DNA from: Cohnella xylanilytica | GTDB lineage: Bacteria > Bacillota > Bacilli > Paenibacillales > Paenibacillaceae | Assembly (NCBI RefSeq): GCF_014212175.1 | Contig: NZ_JACJVR010000029.1 | Location: forward strand, 1-64,000 | Direction of reading: 5' to 3' | Length of the DNA stretch: 64,000 nt | Shown here: positions 41,332 through 49,762 of the stretch, in pieces | Numbering within the stretch: position 1 is the stretch's first letter | How the letters are laid out: every line of letters begins with the position of its first letter | Program-made: the position numbers and the translations under genes | The notes under the pieces: generated by a model | The model's database searches: none | Seen by the model: only the letters and a program-made list of their open reading frames with translations | Told to the model about the DNA's origin: nothing

Positions 41332-42630
41332 TTAGCGGGGCTGGGACGGGAACGCCCCAAGCTCGTTATAGGCGCGCAGCAGGGTGAAGCGTTCCGCCCG
41401 GACGCGATGGGCTTCGCGCAGGCTGCGCCGCAGCAGCTCGGGCTCGATCGCCAGCTCCTCCGGCGTCGTCGGCCCGCCGGCCCGGGCCAGCAGCTCCGCG
41501 AGCGCCTCCGGCTGCGGGATTCGCCGCAGCTCACGCTCGAGCGCGCTCCAGCGGCCAACGATGCGGTCGGCCATGCGCGCGGCCAAGGCGTCGCGGTTCA
41601 TAGGGCCCCCGTCCGTCCGGGCCGCGGGGAGCCACCTGTCCGGACCGAGGTCCGCGAGCCGGCGATACAGCCGGCTGATCTCGACGCTCGCGACGCCGAC
41701 CTTCGCTCCGTGCAGCAGCTGGCGCTTGCCGAGCCGGATGTATTCCATCTCCCAGTAGTGGGACAAGTGGTGCTCCGACCCGGAGGCGGGATGCGACCGG
41801 CCGAACAGCAGCATCGCGAGCCCGGATTCGATCAGCGCTCCGATCAGCGAATGGATGCCTTCTTCGGTTCGGGCCGCGATCCGGTCGACGTTCGCGACGC
41901 ACGTCTCGAGCGCGAGCCGGGTCCGGTCCGCCGCTTCTGCCAGGTACGGCTCGTCCGCGACCTCGGCGCCGAACCTCCAATCGAACAGCGAGGTGATCTT
42001 GCCGAGCATGTCGCCGAAGCCGGCGGCCGCCAGCCTCGCGGGGGCCCGCGTCAGCACGTCGAGGTCGGCGAACACCGCGTCCGGTCCGACGGCCGGGATC
42101 GTGATTTTCTCGCCGCGCAGAATGACCGGGGCGCCGAGCGAGTTGAAGCCGTCGACGGAGGGCGCCGTCGGAACGGAGAGGAAGGCGGCGCCTGCGGCAT
42201 AAGCGCAGAATCGGGCGATGTCATGCAGGGTGCCGCCCCCTACCGCGATGACGGCCGGAGCGCCGCTGCGCTTCAGGTCGACGAGCAGCTGCAGGAGAGC
42301 GACCTCGTCCGCGATCACGTCTCCCTGCGCGTTCGGGCTGATCCGCGTCGCCTGGACGCCTACGCCCGCCGCTTCGAGCCGGCGGGCCAGCCTGTCGCCG
42401 GCCGCCTCGTACGTCGCGGCGTCGGCGGCGATGACGGCTTGGCGGATGCCGCGCTCCTCCAGATAGGGCGCGACCGCTTGAAGCGCCCCCGCTTGAATGA
42501 GGATGCGGGGAACCGCCCGATCCTCCGCCCCCGGCTCCCGTTCCGAGAAGCCGGCCCCGCCATAGCTCGGATCTCCCGCGCCGTGTTCAAGATTGTTGCT
42601 ATCTGCTTGGTTCATTTCCGCTTGGTTCAT
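41332..42630 (-). CDS. egsA: sn-Glycerol-1-phosphate dehydrogenase (AraM/EgsA)
   Basis: A 432-residue iron-containing-alcohol-dehydrogenase-fold enzyme that interconverts DHAP and sn-glycerol-1-phosphate with NAD(P)H. AVGGGTLHDIARFCAYAAGAAFLSVPTAPSVDGFNSLGAPVILRGEKITIPAVGPDAVFADLDVL is diagnostic; metal ligands are the Asp of SVDGF, a His in SEHHLSHYWEME and the His of LLHGAKVGV. The start at 42630 overlaps the phosphatase stop by 4 bases, with GGAGGAAGGA upstream. Frames extending further to 43383 are shadows of the phosphatase gene. Related to B. subtilis AraM. Confidence 0.92.
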   Translation of the reverse strand: MNQAEMNQADSNNLEHGAGDPSYGGAGFSEREPGAEDRAVPRILIQAGALQAVAPYLEERGIRQAVIAADAATYEAAGDRLARRLEAAGVGVQATRISPNAQGDVIADEVALLQLLVDLKRSGAPAVIAVGGGTLHDIARFCAYAAGAAFLSVPTAPSVDGFNSLGAPVILRGEKITIPAVGPDAVFADLDVLTRAPARLAAAGFGDMLGKITSLFDWRFGAEVADEPYLAEAADRTRLALETCVANVDRIAARTEEGIHSLIGALIESGLAMLLFGRSHPASGSEHHLSHYWEMEYIRLGKRQLLHGAKVGVASVEISRLYRRLADLGPDRWLPAARTDGGPMNRDALAARMADRIVGRWSALERELRRIPQPEALAELLARAGGPTTPEELAIEPELLRRSLREAHRVRAERFTLLRAYNELGAFPSQPR

Positions 42631-43532
42631 ATCTTCGCGATTCCTTCCTCCAGGCTTGCGCCGTTGATGTCCTTGCCGGTGATGGGATTGCCGTTGGCGG
42701 AATCGCTGACGGAATCGTTGGCGGATTGGCCGCCGGCGGCTTCTATGCCTTGCTCCAGCCAAAGCGGCAGCTCGGCCAGGGAGCTCCAGATCCAGTCGGG
42801 CCGCAGGGCAGGGCCCGCCGCTTCGGCTTCCTCGCGCGAGACGGAGCCCGTCAGCATGAGCGCGGCCGCGATGCCGGCTTGGCGGCCCATCGCGATATCC
42901 GAAGCGAGGCTGTCGCCGACGACGAGGCACCGCTCGGCGGGCAGCCCCAGCGCTTCGAGGGCGGCCTCGGCCATAAGCCGGGACGGCTTGCCGATGACGA
43001 CCTCGGCCTTGCGCCCGGTCGCCGCCTCGATCGCGCCGATCATGCCGGCGACGTCGATCGCTTCGCCGTCGTCGCCCGGGAACGAGCGGTCCGCGTTGGT
43101 CGCCAGGATCCGCGCGCCGTGCCGCACGGCCCGGAACGCCTCGTTCAGATCGCGGTAGGTCAGAGTCTCGTGCAGCGTGATAAGCAGCCATTCGGCCTCC
43201 TCCGGCTTGGCCGCGAGAGAGACGCCGTGGACCCGCAGCTCGTCCCTCAGCCCCTCGTCGCCCAGCGTCCACACGGCGTCGCGGGGATGATTCCTTTTCA
43301 AATATAGAGCGGCCACCGTCGAGCTGAGCACAATCTCCTCCTCCCGAGCCTCCACGCCCATCCCGCGAAGCTTCGCCGCGCACATCTCGCGCGAATAATT
43401 CCCTCTATTGCTCAGGAAGACGACCCGCTTCCCCATTCTCTTCAATCGCGCGATCGCCTCGGCCGCCCCTTCGATCGCCCGCCTTCCGCGATAGACCGTG
43501 CCGTCGAGATCGATAATGAAGCCTTCGAACAT
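42627..43532 (-). CDS. HAD-family phosphatase (NagD/AraL type)
   Basis: A 301-residue HAD-IIA phosphatase: MFEGFIIDLDGTVYRG (motif I DxDGT), VVFLSNRGNYSRE (motif II Ser), IGKPSRLMAEAALEALGLPAERCLVVGDSLASDIAMGRQAGIAAALMLTG (Lys and motif IV). Related to AraL, NagD and Gro1P phosphatases; expected to dephosphorylate small phosphosugars or glycerol phosphate. Start 43532 gives AGAAGGA at 9 bases; the upstream ATG at 43541 sits on it. Coupled to egsA by an ATGA overlap. Confidence 0.88.
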   Translation of the reverse strand: MFEGFIIDLDGTVYRGRRAIEGAAEAIARLKRMGKRVVFLSNRGNYSREMCAAKLRGMGVEAREEEIVLSSTVAALYLKRNHPRDAVWTLGDEGLRDELRVHGVSLAAKPEEAEWLLITLHETLTYRDLNEAFRAVRHGARILATNADRSFPGDDGEAIDVAGMIGAIEAATGRKAEVVIGKPSRLMAEAALEALGLPAERCLVVGDSLASDIAMGRQAGIAAALMLTGSVSREEAEAAGPALRPDWIWSSLAELPLWLEQGIEAAGGQSANDSVSDSANGNPITGKDINGASLEEGIAKI

Positions 43533-43582
43533 CGCATCCATTCCTTCTCTTGAACATTCGATTGCCCTTTTCTGCACACTAT

Positions 43583-43620
43583 TGCTCACTCTTGCTCATT
43601 TCCGTTTGTTTGTGATTATA
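43583..43620 (-). promoter_or_regulatory. Promoter and DeoR operator of the phosphatase-egsA operon
   Basis: TATAAT on the minus strand (43615-43620) followed by CAAACAAACGG and ATGAGCAAGAGTGAGCA (43583-43612); the tandem TGAGCAA half-sites are repeated after 10 bases. It parallels the block at 41201-41249. Confidence 0.55.
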
Positions 43621-43674
43621 GAGACCGTTTATTTCGGCGAAGTCAGGCGAATGTCATTCGCATGTAAAAATAAA

Positions 43675-43711
43675 AAAGCGAACCCCCGGAACGATCCGGT
43701 CGGTTCGCTTT
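43675..43711. terminator. Bidirectional hairpin
   Basis: AAAGCGAACC (43675-43684) and GGTTCGCTTT (43702-43711) with an inner CCGG/CCGG pair, lying 14 bases beyond the nucleotidyltransferase stop and upstream of the phosphatase promoter. Confidence 0.75.
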
Positions 43712-43724
43712 CTTACACGCTGTT

Positions 43725-44501
43725 CTAACGACAAGCTGGTTCAGCCAATCGGCGGATTTCATCGCTTAACCTTCGATTGACGGGATAAACCCCTTCGATG
43801 AACTCCAAAATGCGAAGCGCCGATTCGGGAACGCGATCGTATCCCTGCAGCATGTCTCCTACTATATCCGCGAAACGAGGGAATCTCTTTTCCAGCCGCC
43901 TCTCGTTGCCGAAGGGGTCGGGATCATAATCCGCCTCCGGCTCCAGCAGATGAAGCACGGACAGAATCCTGTCGATAGCGTACCCTTGAACGAACCTCAT
44001 CGCGGACAGTCGCTCGCCCCTTGCATAGCGGCCGAGCCCTACATATAGATTCGTTAAGGCTTCGTTCAGAGGGTGCTCCAAGGAGTCCTTCTTTAAGCTG
44101 GGGATCGGGTTGGAGGGTTTGGCGATTCCCGTATTGCCGTACAGGGGATCCTTCCAGACGACCCGGCCTTCCGTATAGGACGCGTCCGCCAGCTCCTCTT
44201 CCTCGAATACGGCGTATTCCCCGAAGATTCCGTCCTCGAACAGAATCTTGTACCCGAGCTCCGAATTCTTGAACGCATAGGCAAGAGGGCGTACTTCTTC
44301 GAGCCAATCCAACCGATCGATGAACCTGTCTTTGTACCCGGGCTTCACGATTACGAAGAAGTCCAGATCCGAATAGTCGTCCAGCCGTTCTGTCTCGATC
44401 CCGACCGAACCGACGCCTAGCAATAAAAGAGCCCCTTCCTTGCGTTCGAGCGACTTGCCGATCTCGTCGAGCCTCTGCAGCAGCAGTTCCGTTCTCCGCA
44501 T
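43725..44501 (-). CDS. Nucleotidyltransferase-domain protein
   Basis: A 258-residue protein of the polymerase-beta-like nucleotidyltransferase superfamily: GVGSVGIETERLDDYSDLDFFVIV has the GS and D-x-D catalytic pattern, followed by a helical C-terminal half (LTNLYVGLGRYARGERLSAMRFVQGYAIDRILSVLHLL). Layout and length resemble lincosamide/aminoglycoside nucleotidyltransferases such as LnuB, but similarity is loose and resistance is not proven. Single gene, between two hairpins. Confidence 0.75.
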   Translation of the reverse strand: MRRTELLLQRLDEIGKSLERKEGALLLLGVGSVGIETERLDDYSDLDFFVIVKPGYKDRFIDRLDWLEEVRPLAYAFKNSELGYKILFEDGIFGEYAVFEEEELADASYTEGRVVWKDPLYGNTGIAKPSNPIPSLKKDSLEHPLNEALTNLYVGLGRYARGERLSAMRFVQGYAIDRILSVLHLLEPEADYDPDPFGNERRLEKRFPRFADIVGDMLQGYDRVPESALRILEFIEGVYPVNRRLSDEIRRLAEPACR

Positions 44502-44528
44502 GACGAATCCTCCCTTGGTCAGGCATGC

Positions 44529-44567
44529 AAAAAGGGTCCAACCCCCTTCTCAGCGAGGTTGAACCCT
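44529..44567 (-). terminator. Intrinsic terminator of the ABC-2-like gene
   Basis: On the minus strand AGGGTTCAACC, loop, GGTTGGACCCT and TTTTT (44529-44567). Confidence 0.85.
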
Positions 44568-44623
44568 AAGGTTACATTGCCTTTATTATCCTATCGCGAA
44601 AATAACACGTATTCTCGTCGCTG

Positions 44624-45820
44624 TCAATGCGCATCCGCGCCCGCGACCTTCGTATCCGTCGCGGCCTTCGAGCCGCCGCCGCGCGGCTTGCGCGCGGCCG
44701 AAGCCAGGGCGACCGCCGCGCCGATGCCGGCGATCCACCACAGAACGCCGTACGGCAGCGACATCCCTTCCTCGCCGCCGAAGTACATCAGGCTGCGCAG
44801 GCCCGAAGCCGCGTAGCGGAACGGCGTCCACGAGTACAGCCAATCCTGCGTCGCCTGCGGCATGAATTCCGGCGGCAGGTTGAGCAGCGGCATCGAGAAG
44901 AACAGCAGCAGCACGAGCAAGCCCATGGCCGGGAAGCCGAGCCAGTTCAAGAGCGCCGTCTGCATCAGGAAGAACGCCGAGGCGGCCAGCCACAGGAAGA
45001 GCCATACCGCTCCGCTATCCCGCAGCTCCATGCCGTACCACGAATTCGCCATCCATACCGTGAAGCCCGAGACGACCGCGCCCAGCGCGAGACCGAGCAG
45101 CACTTGCGCGCTGGCGACGCTCCATGGCCTTCCGGCGCGGCGGGCGGCCGATGCCGCCAGGAAGAGGAAGATGCTGCCCACCAGGCTCCCCATCCACGTA
45201 ATTTGAGTGAGCATGTTCGGAGCGCCGCCGTTGCCGTTGTTCGCGCCTACCGGATGAACGACGATCTCCTCCGTCTGGAACGGAGCGAGCAGCGCCTGCG
45301 CCGTGCCGATCGGCACCTGCTGCGTCCGCTGCCCCAGCTGCTCCAGGACCATGCGGGACAGCTCGCCTCCCATGTTCTTGGCCACTTGGCCCAGCATCGT
45401 CTTCACGGCCGCAGCCGCCTGCGAGTTCATGCCTTCGTTCACGTACAGCTTCACGACGGCCGGCTTCGGCTCCGCCGATTGGATCGACGCCACCCCGGCG
45501 CTGAAGTCGGCCGGAATGACGAGAGCCCCGTACACGTCCTGCCGGTCCAGCGCCGCCTTCGCGTCTTCTTCCGTCGGCATCGCCCGCCACTTCACCGGAA
45601 GCTGCGCGATCCCCGTAATTTTCTCCTTCACCGTCTCTCCGAGCGCCAGCTGCCCGCCCCCCGGCACGTCGACCGGCCGGTCGAGCACGACCAAGGCGAC
45701 CGGAAGCGACTTGGCCTTCGCGCCCAGCACGGACCCCATCATCGCCAGCCCGAAAATCATGAGCACCGCTAACACGACTGCCGTACCGATCCACACGAAT
45801 TTCTGTCTAAGGATGGACAT
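44624..45820 (-). CDS. ABC-2/YhgE-Pip-like membrane protein
   Basis: About 398 residues. One N-terminal helix (FVWIGTAVVLAVLMIFGLAMMG), an extracellular domain of roughly 180 residues with PVALVVLDRPVDVPGGGQLALGETV and YGALVIPADFSAGVASIQS, then about five C-terminal helices. This is the plan of DUF3533/YhgE and ABC-2 permeases linked to efflux. No ATPase is adjacent. Start at 45820 has GAGGCGG at 8 bases; a GTG 9 bases upstream is possible. It is divergent from a TetR gene that probably represses it. Confidence 0.75.
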   Translation of the reverse strand: MSILRQKFVWIGTAVVLAVLMIFGLAMMGSVLGAKAKSLPVALVVLDRPVDVPGGGQLALGETVKEKITGIAQLPVKWRAMPTEEDAKAALDRQDVYGALVIPADFSAGVASIQSAEPKPAVVKLYVNEGMNSQAAAAVKTMLGQVAKNMGGELSRMVLEQLGQRTQQVPIGTAQALLAPFQTEEIVVHPVGANNGNGGAPNMLTQITWMGSLVGSIFLFLAASAARRAGRPWSVASAQVLLGLALGAVVSGFTVWMANSWYGMELRDSGAVWLFLWLAASAFFLMQTALLNWLGFPAMGLLVLLLFFSMPLLNLPPEFMPQATQDWLYSWTPFRYAASGLRSLMYFGGEEGMSLPYGVLWWIAGIGAAVALASAARKPRGGGSKAATDTKVAGADAH

Positions 45821-45856
45821 CGTTCGCACCGCCTCATCATTTTATTGAACATGTTG

Positions 45857-45886
45857 TTGATTATCGATCGCACTGTTAATTATAAT
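45857..45886 (+). promoter_or_regulatory. Promoter of the TetR gene
   Basis: TTGATT (45857-45862), 18-base spacer, TATAAT (45881-45886) in the gap between the ABC-2-like and TetR genes. Confidence 0.65.
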
Positions 45887-46006
45887 GAGGGGGTGAGGAA
45901 GATCAATAAGCAGAACAAGGCCGGAATGCTCATTACTGAACACGCCGGATCGGGTCTGTCGATTATCCATAAAAATTCTTTTTGCGGGAAGAGAAGGAGG
46001 GTTCGC

Positions 46007-46642
46007 ATGAAGGAGAAGCCCGTCGATCGCCGGACGCTTCGAACGAAGAAGCTGCTGCGCCAGGCGCTGGTGGAGCTGATGGAGGAGCACGGCTTGGAGA
46101 GGATTACGGTGAGCCAGCTGACGGAGCGCGCCGACGTCAACCGCGGAACGTTCTACCTTCACTATAAGGACGTCATCGACCTGCTCCAGCAGATTCAGGA
46201 GGAGGTGCTGGGGAAGCTGTCCGAGCTCGGGGACGAGATCGACGTTCGCGATCTGATGCGGGCCGCCGAACGGGACGAACCTTATCAGGCGATCGTCAGG
46301 ATTCTGGAGCTCTGGCAGCGGAACGCCGACTTCTGCGGCTTGATGCTGGGACCGCGCGGAGACCCCTCGTTCGTGCTTCGCGTCAAGGGATTGATGCAAG
46401 CCAAGCTGTTCGACAAGCTGTCCGACATGATTCCGCCGGAGCAGCAGGACAAGCTGCAGGTGCCGCGCGAATACTTGATCGCCTTCGTGTCCTCGGCCAA
46501 TGTCGGCGTCCTGCAGCACTGGTTCGCATCCGGCTGCCGGCAGACGCCGCGGGAAGTCGCGCTGATCATGACCCGCCTTATCAATTACGGCCCGCTCGCC
46601 TCCACCGGCCTCGTCAAGAGCGGCGGCTCTTCCAAGCCTTGA
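46007..46642 (+). CDS. TetR-family regulator
   Basis: A 211-residue regulator. HTH: RRTLRTKKLLRQALVELMEEHGLERITVSQLTERADVNRGTFYLHYKDVIDLL; C-terminal domain of the YsiA/DhaS-like TetR_C_7 type (FVSSANVGVLQHWFASGCRQTPREVALIMTRLINYG). GAAGGAGG at 45993-46000 sets the start. Divergent ABC-2-like gene is the probable target. Confidence 0.92.
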   Translation: MKEKPVDRRTLRTKKLLRQALVELMEEHGLERITVSQLTERADVNRGTFYLHYKDVIDLLQQIQEEVLGKLSELGDEIDVRDLMRAAERDEPYQAIVRILELWQRNADFCGLMLGPRGDPSFVLRVKGLMQAKLFDKLSDMIPPEQQDKLQVPREYLIAFVSSANVGVLQHWFASGCRQTPREVALIMTRLINYGPLASTGLVKSGGSSKP

Positions 46643-46725
46643 AGCGCCAATCGGACATGAGTTGGGGGATTATGGAGCAGAATATGAATCCCATCCTAAC
46701 TTAGGACCGAATGGACTGAAGCTCA

Positions 46726-47214
46726 TTGGCGCCGATCGCCATCCTGATTCTCGTCATCTTCATCTGCGCGTTGCTGCTGTTCTCGCTGCGGTACGCCAGG
46801 ACCGTCCTGCATCCCGTCGAGATTGTCGCCGGCTGGCTGATGTTCGGAGCCGTATCCGAGCATTGGTTCTATGTGATTGCGCTGGTCTGGAAGCGGATCT
46901 CCTTCGACAAGAACCTGACCGTCATGTCCGCTCTTATTCTTACGGAGGTCGTCCTGCTCCCCAGCCTGACCGTGTGGATGTTGTTCGGCTGGTTCCACGG
47001 CCGCCTTAACCTCTATCAGAAAGCGATGGCCGCGGCCTGGTGGCTCCTGCTGGCATTAGGGACGGAGTATGCCCTCCATGCGCTGGGGCTGACGACTTAC
47101 GTCCGGTGGAACCAGGGAATGATGCTGGCGGATCGAACTTCGAGGTTGGCCGCGACGCTCGCCTTCGCTCACTTGTATCGTTACCTGCTGAGACGGGAAG
47201 GGAATGTACGATGA
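46726..47214 (+). CDS. Small multi-pass membrane protein (pair member 1)
   Basis: About 162 residues with four to five hydrophobic helices (MAPIAILILVIFICALLLFSLRYA; VMSALILTEVVLLPSLTVWMLFGW; AAAWWLLLALGTEYALHALGL). Acidic/aromatic spots WFYVIALVWKR are conserved-looking. Start is a TTG with a weak ribosome binding site, so the first residues are uncertain. Plan resembles CBO0543-type proteins of unknown function. The stop overlaps the next gene (ATGA). Confidence 0.6.
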   Translation: MAPIAILILVIFICALLLFSLRYARTVLHPVEIVAGWLMFGAVSEHWFYVIALVWKRISFDKNLTVMSALILTEVVLLPSLTVWMLFGWFHGRLNLYQKAMAAAWWLLLALGTEYALHALGLTTYVRWNQGMMLADRTSRLAATLAFAHLYRYLLRREGNVR

Positions 47215-47708
47215 ATCTGCCGACACGATTCGACGCCAACGAGTGGTTCATCCTCGTCGCGAGCGTTCTCGTCTACTCGTTGATCTTCTCTCTGCCCCTA
47301 CGCTTCCCCGTCTCGCTGAGCATCGTTATTTGGCTGTTCAACCTGTACGTCGCCAATTTCGTCGATTTCATGATCGCGACCAAGCCGCTGAATCTGTACA
47401 ATATCAACGACGGGCCGGATTATCAGCTCTTCGATCTGCTGATCTATGTGCTGCTGTACTCTCCGACGGCTTATCTGGTTATCTATTCGTACGACCGATG
47501 GAAGCCGACGGGCTTCAAGCTCGCATTGTACATAGTCGGATGGGCGCTGCTCACGACCGGCCTGGAGTGGTTCTCCATGTTCTTCCACGTTTATAAATTC
47601 ACGGGTTGGCGGCACCTCTACTCCATCCCGACATACGCGTTGGTGTACGCAGCGAATCTTGTCCTGTTCCGGCTGCTTCGCCGCTGCTATTCCGCGAGTC
47701 CGCGTTAG
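47211..47708 (+). CDS. Small multi-pass membrane protein (pair member 2)
   Basis: A 165-residue membrane protein, five helices, starting MNLPTRFDANEWFILVASVLVYSLIFSLPLRFPVSLSIVIWLFNLYVANFVDFMIATKPLNLYN. TTGLEWFSMFFHVYKFTGWRHLYSIPTYALVYAANLVLFRLLRR resembles the end of CBO0543-like proteins. Overlaps the preceding gene by 4 bases, so the pair is made together and may form a complex. Function unknown. Confidence 0.7.
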   Translation: MNLPTRFDANEWFILVASVLVYSLIFSLPLRFPVSLSIVIWLFNLYVANFVDFMIATKPLNLYNINDGPDYQLFDLLIYVLLYSPTAYLVIYSYDRWKPTGFKLALYIVGWALLTTGLEWFSMFFHVYKFTGWRHLYSIPTYALVYAANLVLFRLLRRCYSASPR

Positions 47709-47735
47709 CGCGTTTGATCGACTAGCAAGCGAAAA

Positions 47736-47760
47736 CCGGCCCTCCATCCGGAGAGCCGGC
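47736..47760 (-). terminator. Terminator of the catalase gene
   Basis: CCGGCCCTCC and GGAGAGCCGG form a GC-rich stem; on the minus strand it is followed by TTTT (complement of 47732-47735). Confidence 0.75.
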
Positions 47761-47782
47761 CTCGCTCATGCCGCTGTTCGAA

Positions 47783-49186
47783 TCAAGACGACCCTTCGGC
47801 ATAGACGCCGATCTGCCGGGTCACCCGCTCCCCCAGCTCCGGCGAAGCCTGGTACAGATAGCCCAAGACGACTCTCTGCGTCTCCGGGGAGATCCCCGCC
47901 AGATCGGCGGCAAGATTGTCGACCAGGCGCTCCTGATGCACCGGCGTCAGCGAGCGGTAATACTGGCCGGCCTGCGTGAAGTCGTCGGTCTTGGGCAGGT
48001 CCGACCGCACGAGGCGGCCCTCCACGTGCCGGCCTTCGCCGCTGGTGGCGACCGAAGCGGGCGTCCAACCCGCCTCGCCGTTGATCGGAATGCCGCGGAA
48101 CTCGGGCCCGAGCCGATGACGCTGCGAATCCCAATAGATGTTGGCGCGGCCTTGAAGCATCTTGTCGTCCGACAATTCGACCCCGTCCAGCAGGTTGGAC
48201 GGCGAGAAAGCCAGCTTTTCCACCTGTTCCTTGTAGTTGTCCGGGTTGCGGTTCAGCACCAGTCGGCCGACCGGCAGCGGAGGATATTGCCGTTCGTCCC
48301 ACACCTTCGTATCGTCCAGCGGGTCGAAGGGCAGCGCCGCTTCGTCCTGCGGGTTCATCAGCTGCACGTACAGCCCGTACTCCACGTTCGTGCCCCTCGC
48401 CAGCGTATCGTACAAGTCCTTCCCCGCGTAATCCGGATTCTCGCCGGCCAATCGGGCCGCTTCCCGGCTGTCGATGACCTGCTCCCCGGCGAGCGGCACC
48501 CACCGGTACTTCACGTACGTCCGGACGCCCTGCGCGTTCCGCCACACATAGGTGTTCACGCTATGCCCCGGAAGGTGGCGAAAGCTCTTGACCGTGCCCG
48601 CGTCGGAGTACAGCCGGACGACGAAGTGCGTGGCCTCCGGCGCCCGCGCCGCGAAGCTCCAGAACCGCTCGGGATCGATCAGGTTGTTGACCGGCGAAGG
48701 CAGCAGCGAGCGGATCGCTTCCGGGAACCGGATCGGGTCTCGCACGAGGAACACGGGGATGTGGTTGAACACCAGGTCGAAGACGCCCTGCTCCGTGTAG
48801 AATTTGGCGGCGAATCCCCGCACGTTGCGGGAGGTATCCGGCGTCCCCTTGTTGCTGACGGCGAGAGAGAATCGAACGGCGACGGGAACCTGCTGGCCGG
48901 GGGTCTGGAGGAAGCTGAGCTTCGTGTAGGGCGCCATCGAGTACACCGTCTGAAAATAACCGAAAGCCCCGAAGCCCTTCACGTGTACGGGCCTCTCCCG
49001 AAGCTTCTCGTGGACGAACGTCTCCAGCGTCTCGTGCAGAAGGCTGTCTTGTTCCAGGACGGGGCCTCTCGGCCCGACCGTCTGCGAGTGCGAAGCCGGC
49101 GGCCGGCCTCCCGGATGCGGAGCGGAAGCGGAGCCTGGCTGGGAATGGCCGTTCCACGCGCGGTCGCGGGCGTTCTTGTCGTTCAT
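47783..49186 (-). CDS. Catalase (small-subunit, monofunctional)
   Basis: A 467-residue heme catalase, splitting hydrogen peroxide. RPVHVKGFGAFGYF has the catalytic His, VAVRFSLAVSNKGTPDTSRNVRGFAAKFYTEQG and RHLPGHSVNTY follow the family, and KMLQGRANIYWDSQRHRLGPEF holds the proximal Tyr ligand. The Asn motif, usually VGNN-T-P, reads LVFNHIPVFL: the catalytic Asn stays but its neighbours differ. GGGAGG lies 7 bases before the ATG. Single gene. Confidence 0.92.
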   Translation of the reverse strand: MNDKNARDRAWNGHSQPGSASAPHPGGRPPASHSQTVGPRGPVLEQDSLLHETLETFVHEKLRERPVHVKGFGAFGYFQTVYSMAPYTKLSFLQTPGQQVPVAVRFSLAVSNKGTPDTSRNVRGFAAKFYTEQGVFDLVFNHIPVFLVRDPIRFPEAIRSLLPSPVNNLIDPERFWSFAARAPEATHFVVRLYSDAGTVKSFRHLPGHSVNTYVWRNAQGVRTYVKYRWVPLAGEQVIDSREAARLAGENPDYAGKDLYDTLARGTNVEYGLYVQLMNPQDEAALPFDPLDDTKVWDERQYPPLPVGRLVLNRNPDNYKEQVEKLAFSPSNLLDGVELSDDKMLQGRANIYWDSQRHRLGPEFRGIPINGEAGWTPASVATSGEGRHVEGRLVRSDLPKTDDFTQAGQYYRSLTPVHQERLVDNLAADLAGISPETQRVVLGYLYQASPELGERVTRQIGVYAEGSS

Positions 49187-49300
49187 CACCCTACCTCCCA
49201 TAGAATCGCGAGCCCATCTCTTCCCCTATTTGTATGCGGAGCTCGCCGGGCGGTATGCCTTCAAGCAGGATCCGGTTGCATGGTTATCGACACAGACGGT

Positions 49301-49624
49301 TCAAGATCGCACTCGATTTAAATGGTTTTTCCCCCATCGTTCGAGACAATCCAGAACAGGACCAAGACTTTTGCCATGCTCTGTAAGCTTGTACTCGACC
49401 TTGGGCGGAATTTCCGGATATACGGTTCGTTGGATGAGTTCGTGATTCTCCAATTCGCGCAAATGCTTGGTCAGCATTTTTTGTGTAAGTCCGGGGATAA
49501 GCTTCGGAAATTCGCAAAAACGGATCGTCCTTTTTCTCAGATGACACAAAATCAGCAGACTCCATTTGCCGCCGATCATGTTCAGCGTTACGTAAGCGGC
49601 ATAATCGTGGTCTCTGTTTTTCAC
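49301..49624 (-). CDS. HxlR-family transcriptional regulator
   Basis: A 107-residue winged-helix protein: LNMIGGKWSLLILCHLRKRTIRFCEFPKLIPGLTQKMLTKHLRELENHELIQRTVYPEIPPKVEYKLTEHGKSL is textbook HxlR. These respond to reactive electrophiles or redox change. Divergent from the oxidoreductase gene over a 138-base gap with an ACTTTTT/AAAAAGT inverted repeat. Confidence 0.95.
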   Translation of the reverse strand: MKNRDHDYAAYVTLNMIGGKWSLLILCHLRKRTIRFCEFPKLIPGLTQKMLTKHLRELENHELIQRTVYPEIPPKVEYKLTEHGKSLGPVLDCLERWGKNHLNRVRS

Positions 49625-49650
49625 GGCTTGCGCCTCCTCTCTAAAAACTT

Positions 49651-49679
49651 ACTTTTTGGAAACTACCGCGATAAAAAGT
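49651..49679. promoter_or_regulatory. ACTTTTT-N15-AAAAAGT operator
   Basis: Inverted arms at 49651-49657 and 49673-49679 in the gap between the HxlR and oxidoreductase genes; TTACTTTTTGGAAACTA resembles HxlR-type sites. Confidence 0.5.
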
Positions 49680-49762
49680 GCCTACTTAACAAGCTTGCGG
49701 GTTCCCCTTATCGTAATGAATGTGCATTCTATTTTTTTCCATTATAAAGGGAGGCTTCTCAA

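Noticed and set aside
41269..43158. 629-codon plus-strand frame opposite egsA and the phosphatase.
   Set aside because: GC-rich antisense shadow; both minus-strand genes have conserved catalytic motifs.
42630..43383. N-terminal extension of the glycerol-1-phosphate dehydrogenase.
   Set aside because: The extra frame lies within the phosphatase gene and shows no family sequence; a good start with overlap exists at 42630.
49201..49300. A gene between the catalase and HxlR genes.
   Set aside because: Only short frames without start signals; it is the upstream region of the catalase gene.
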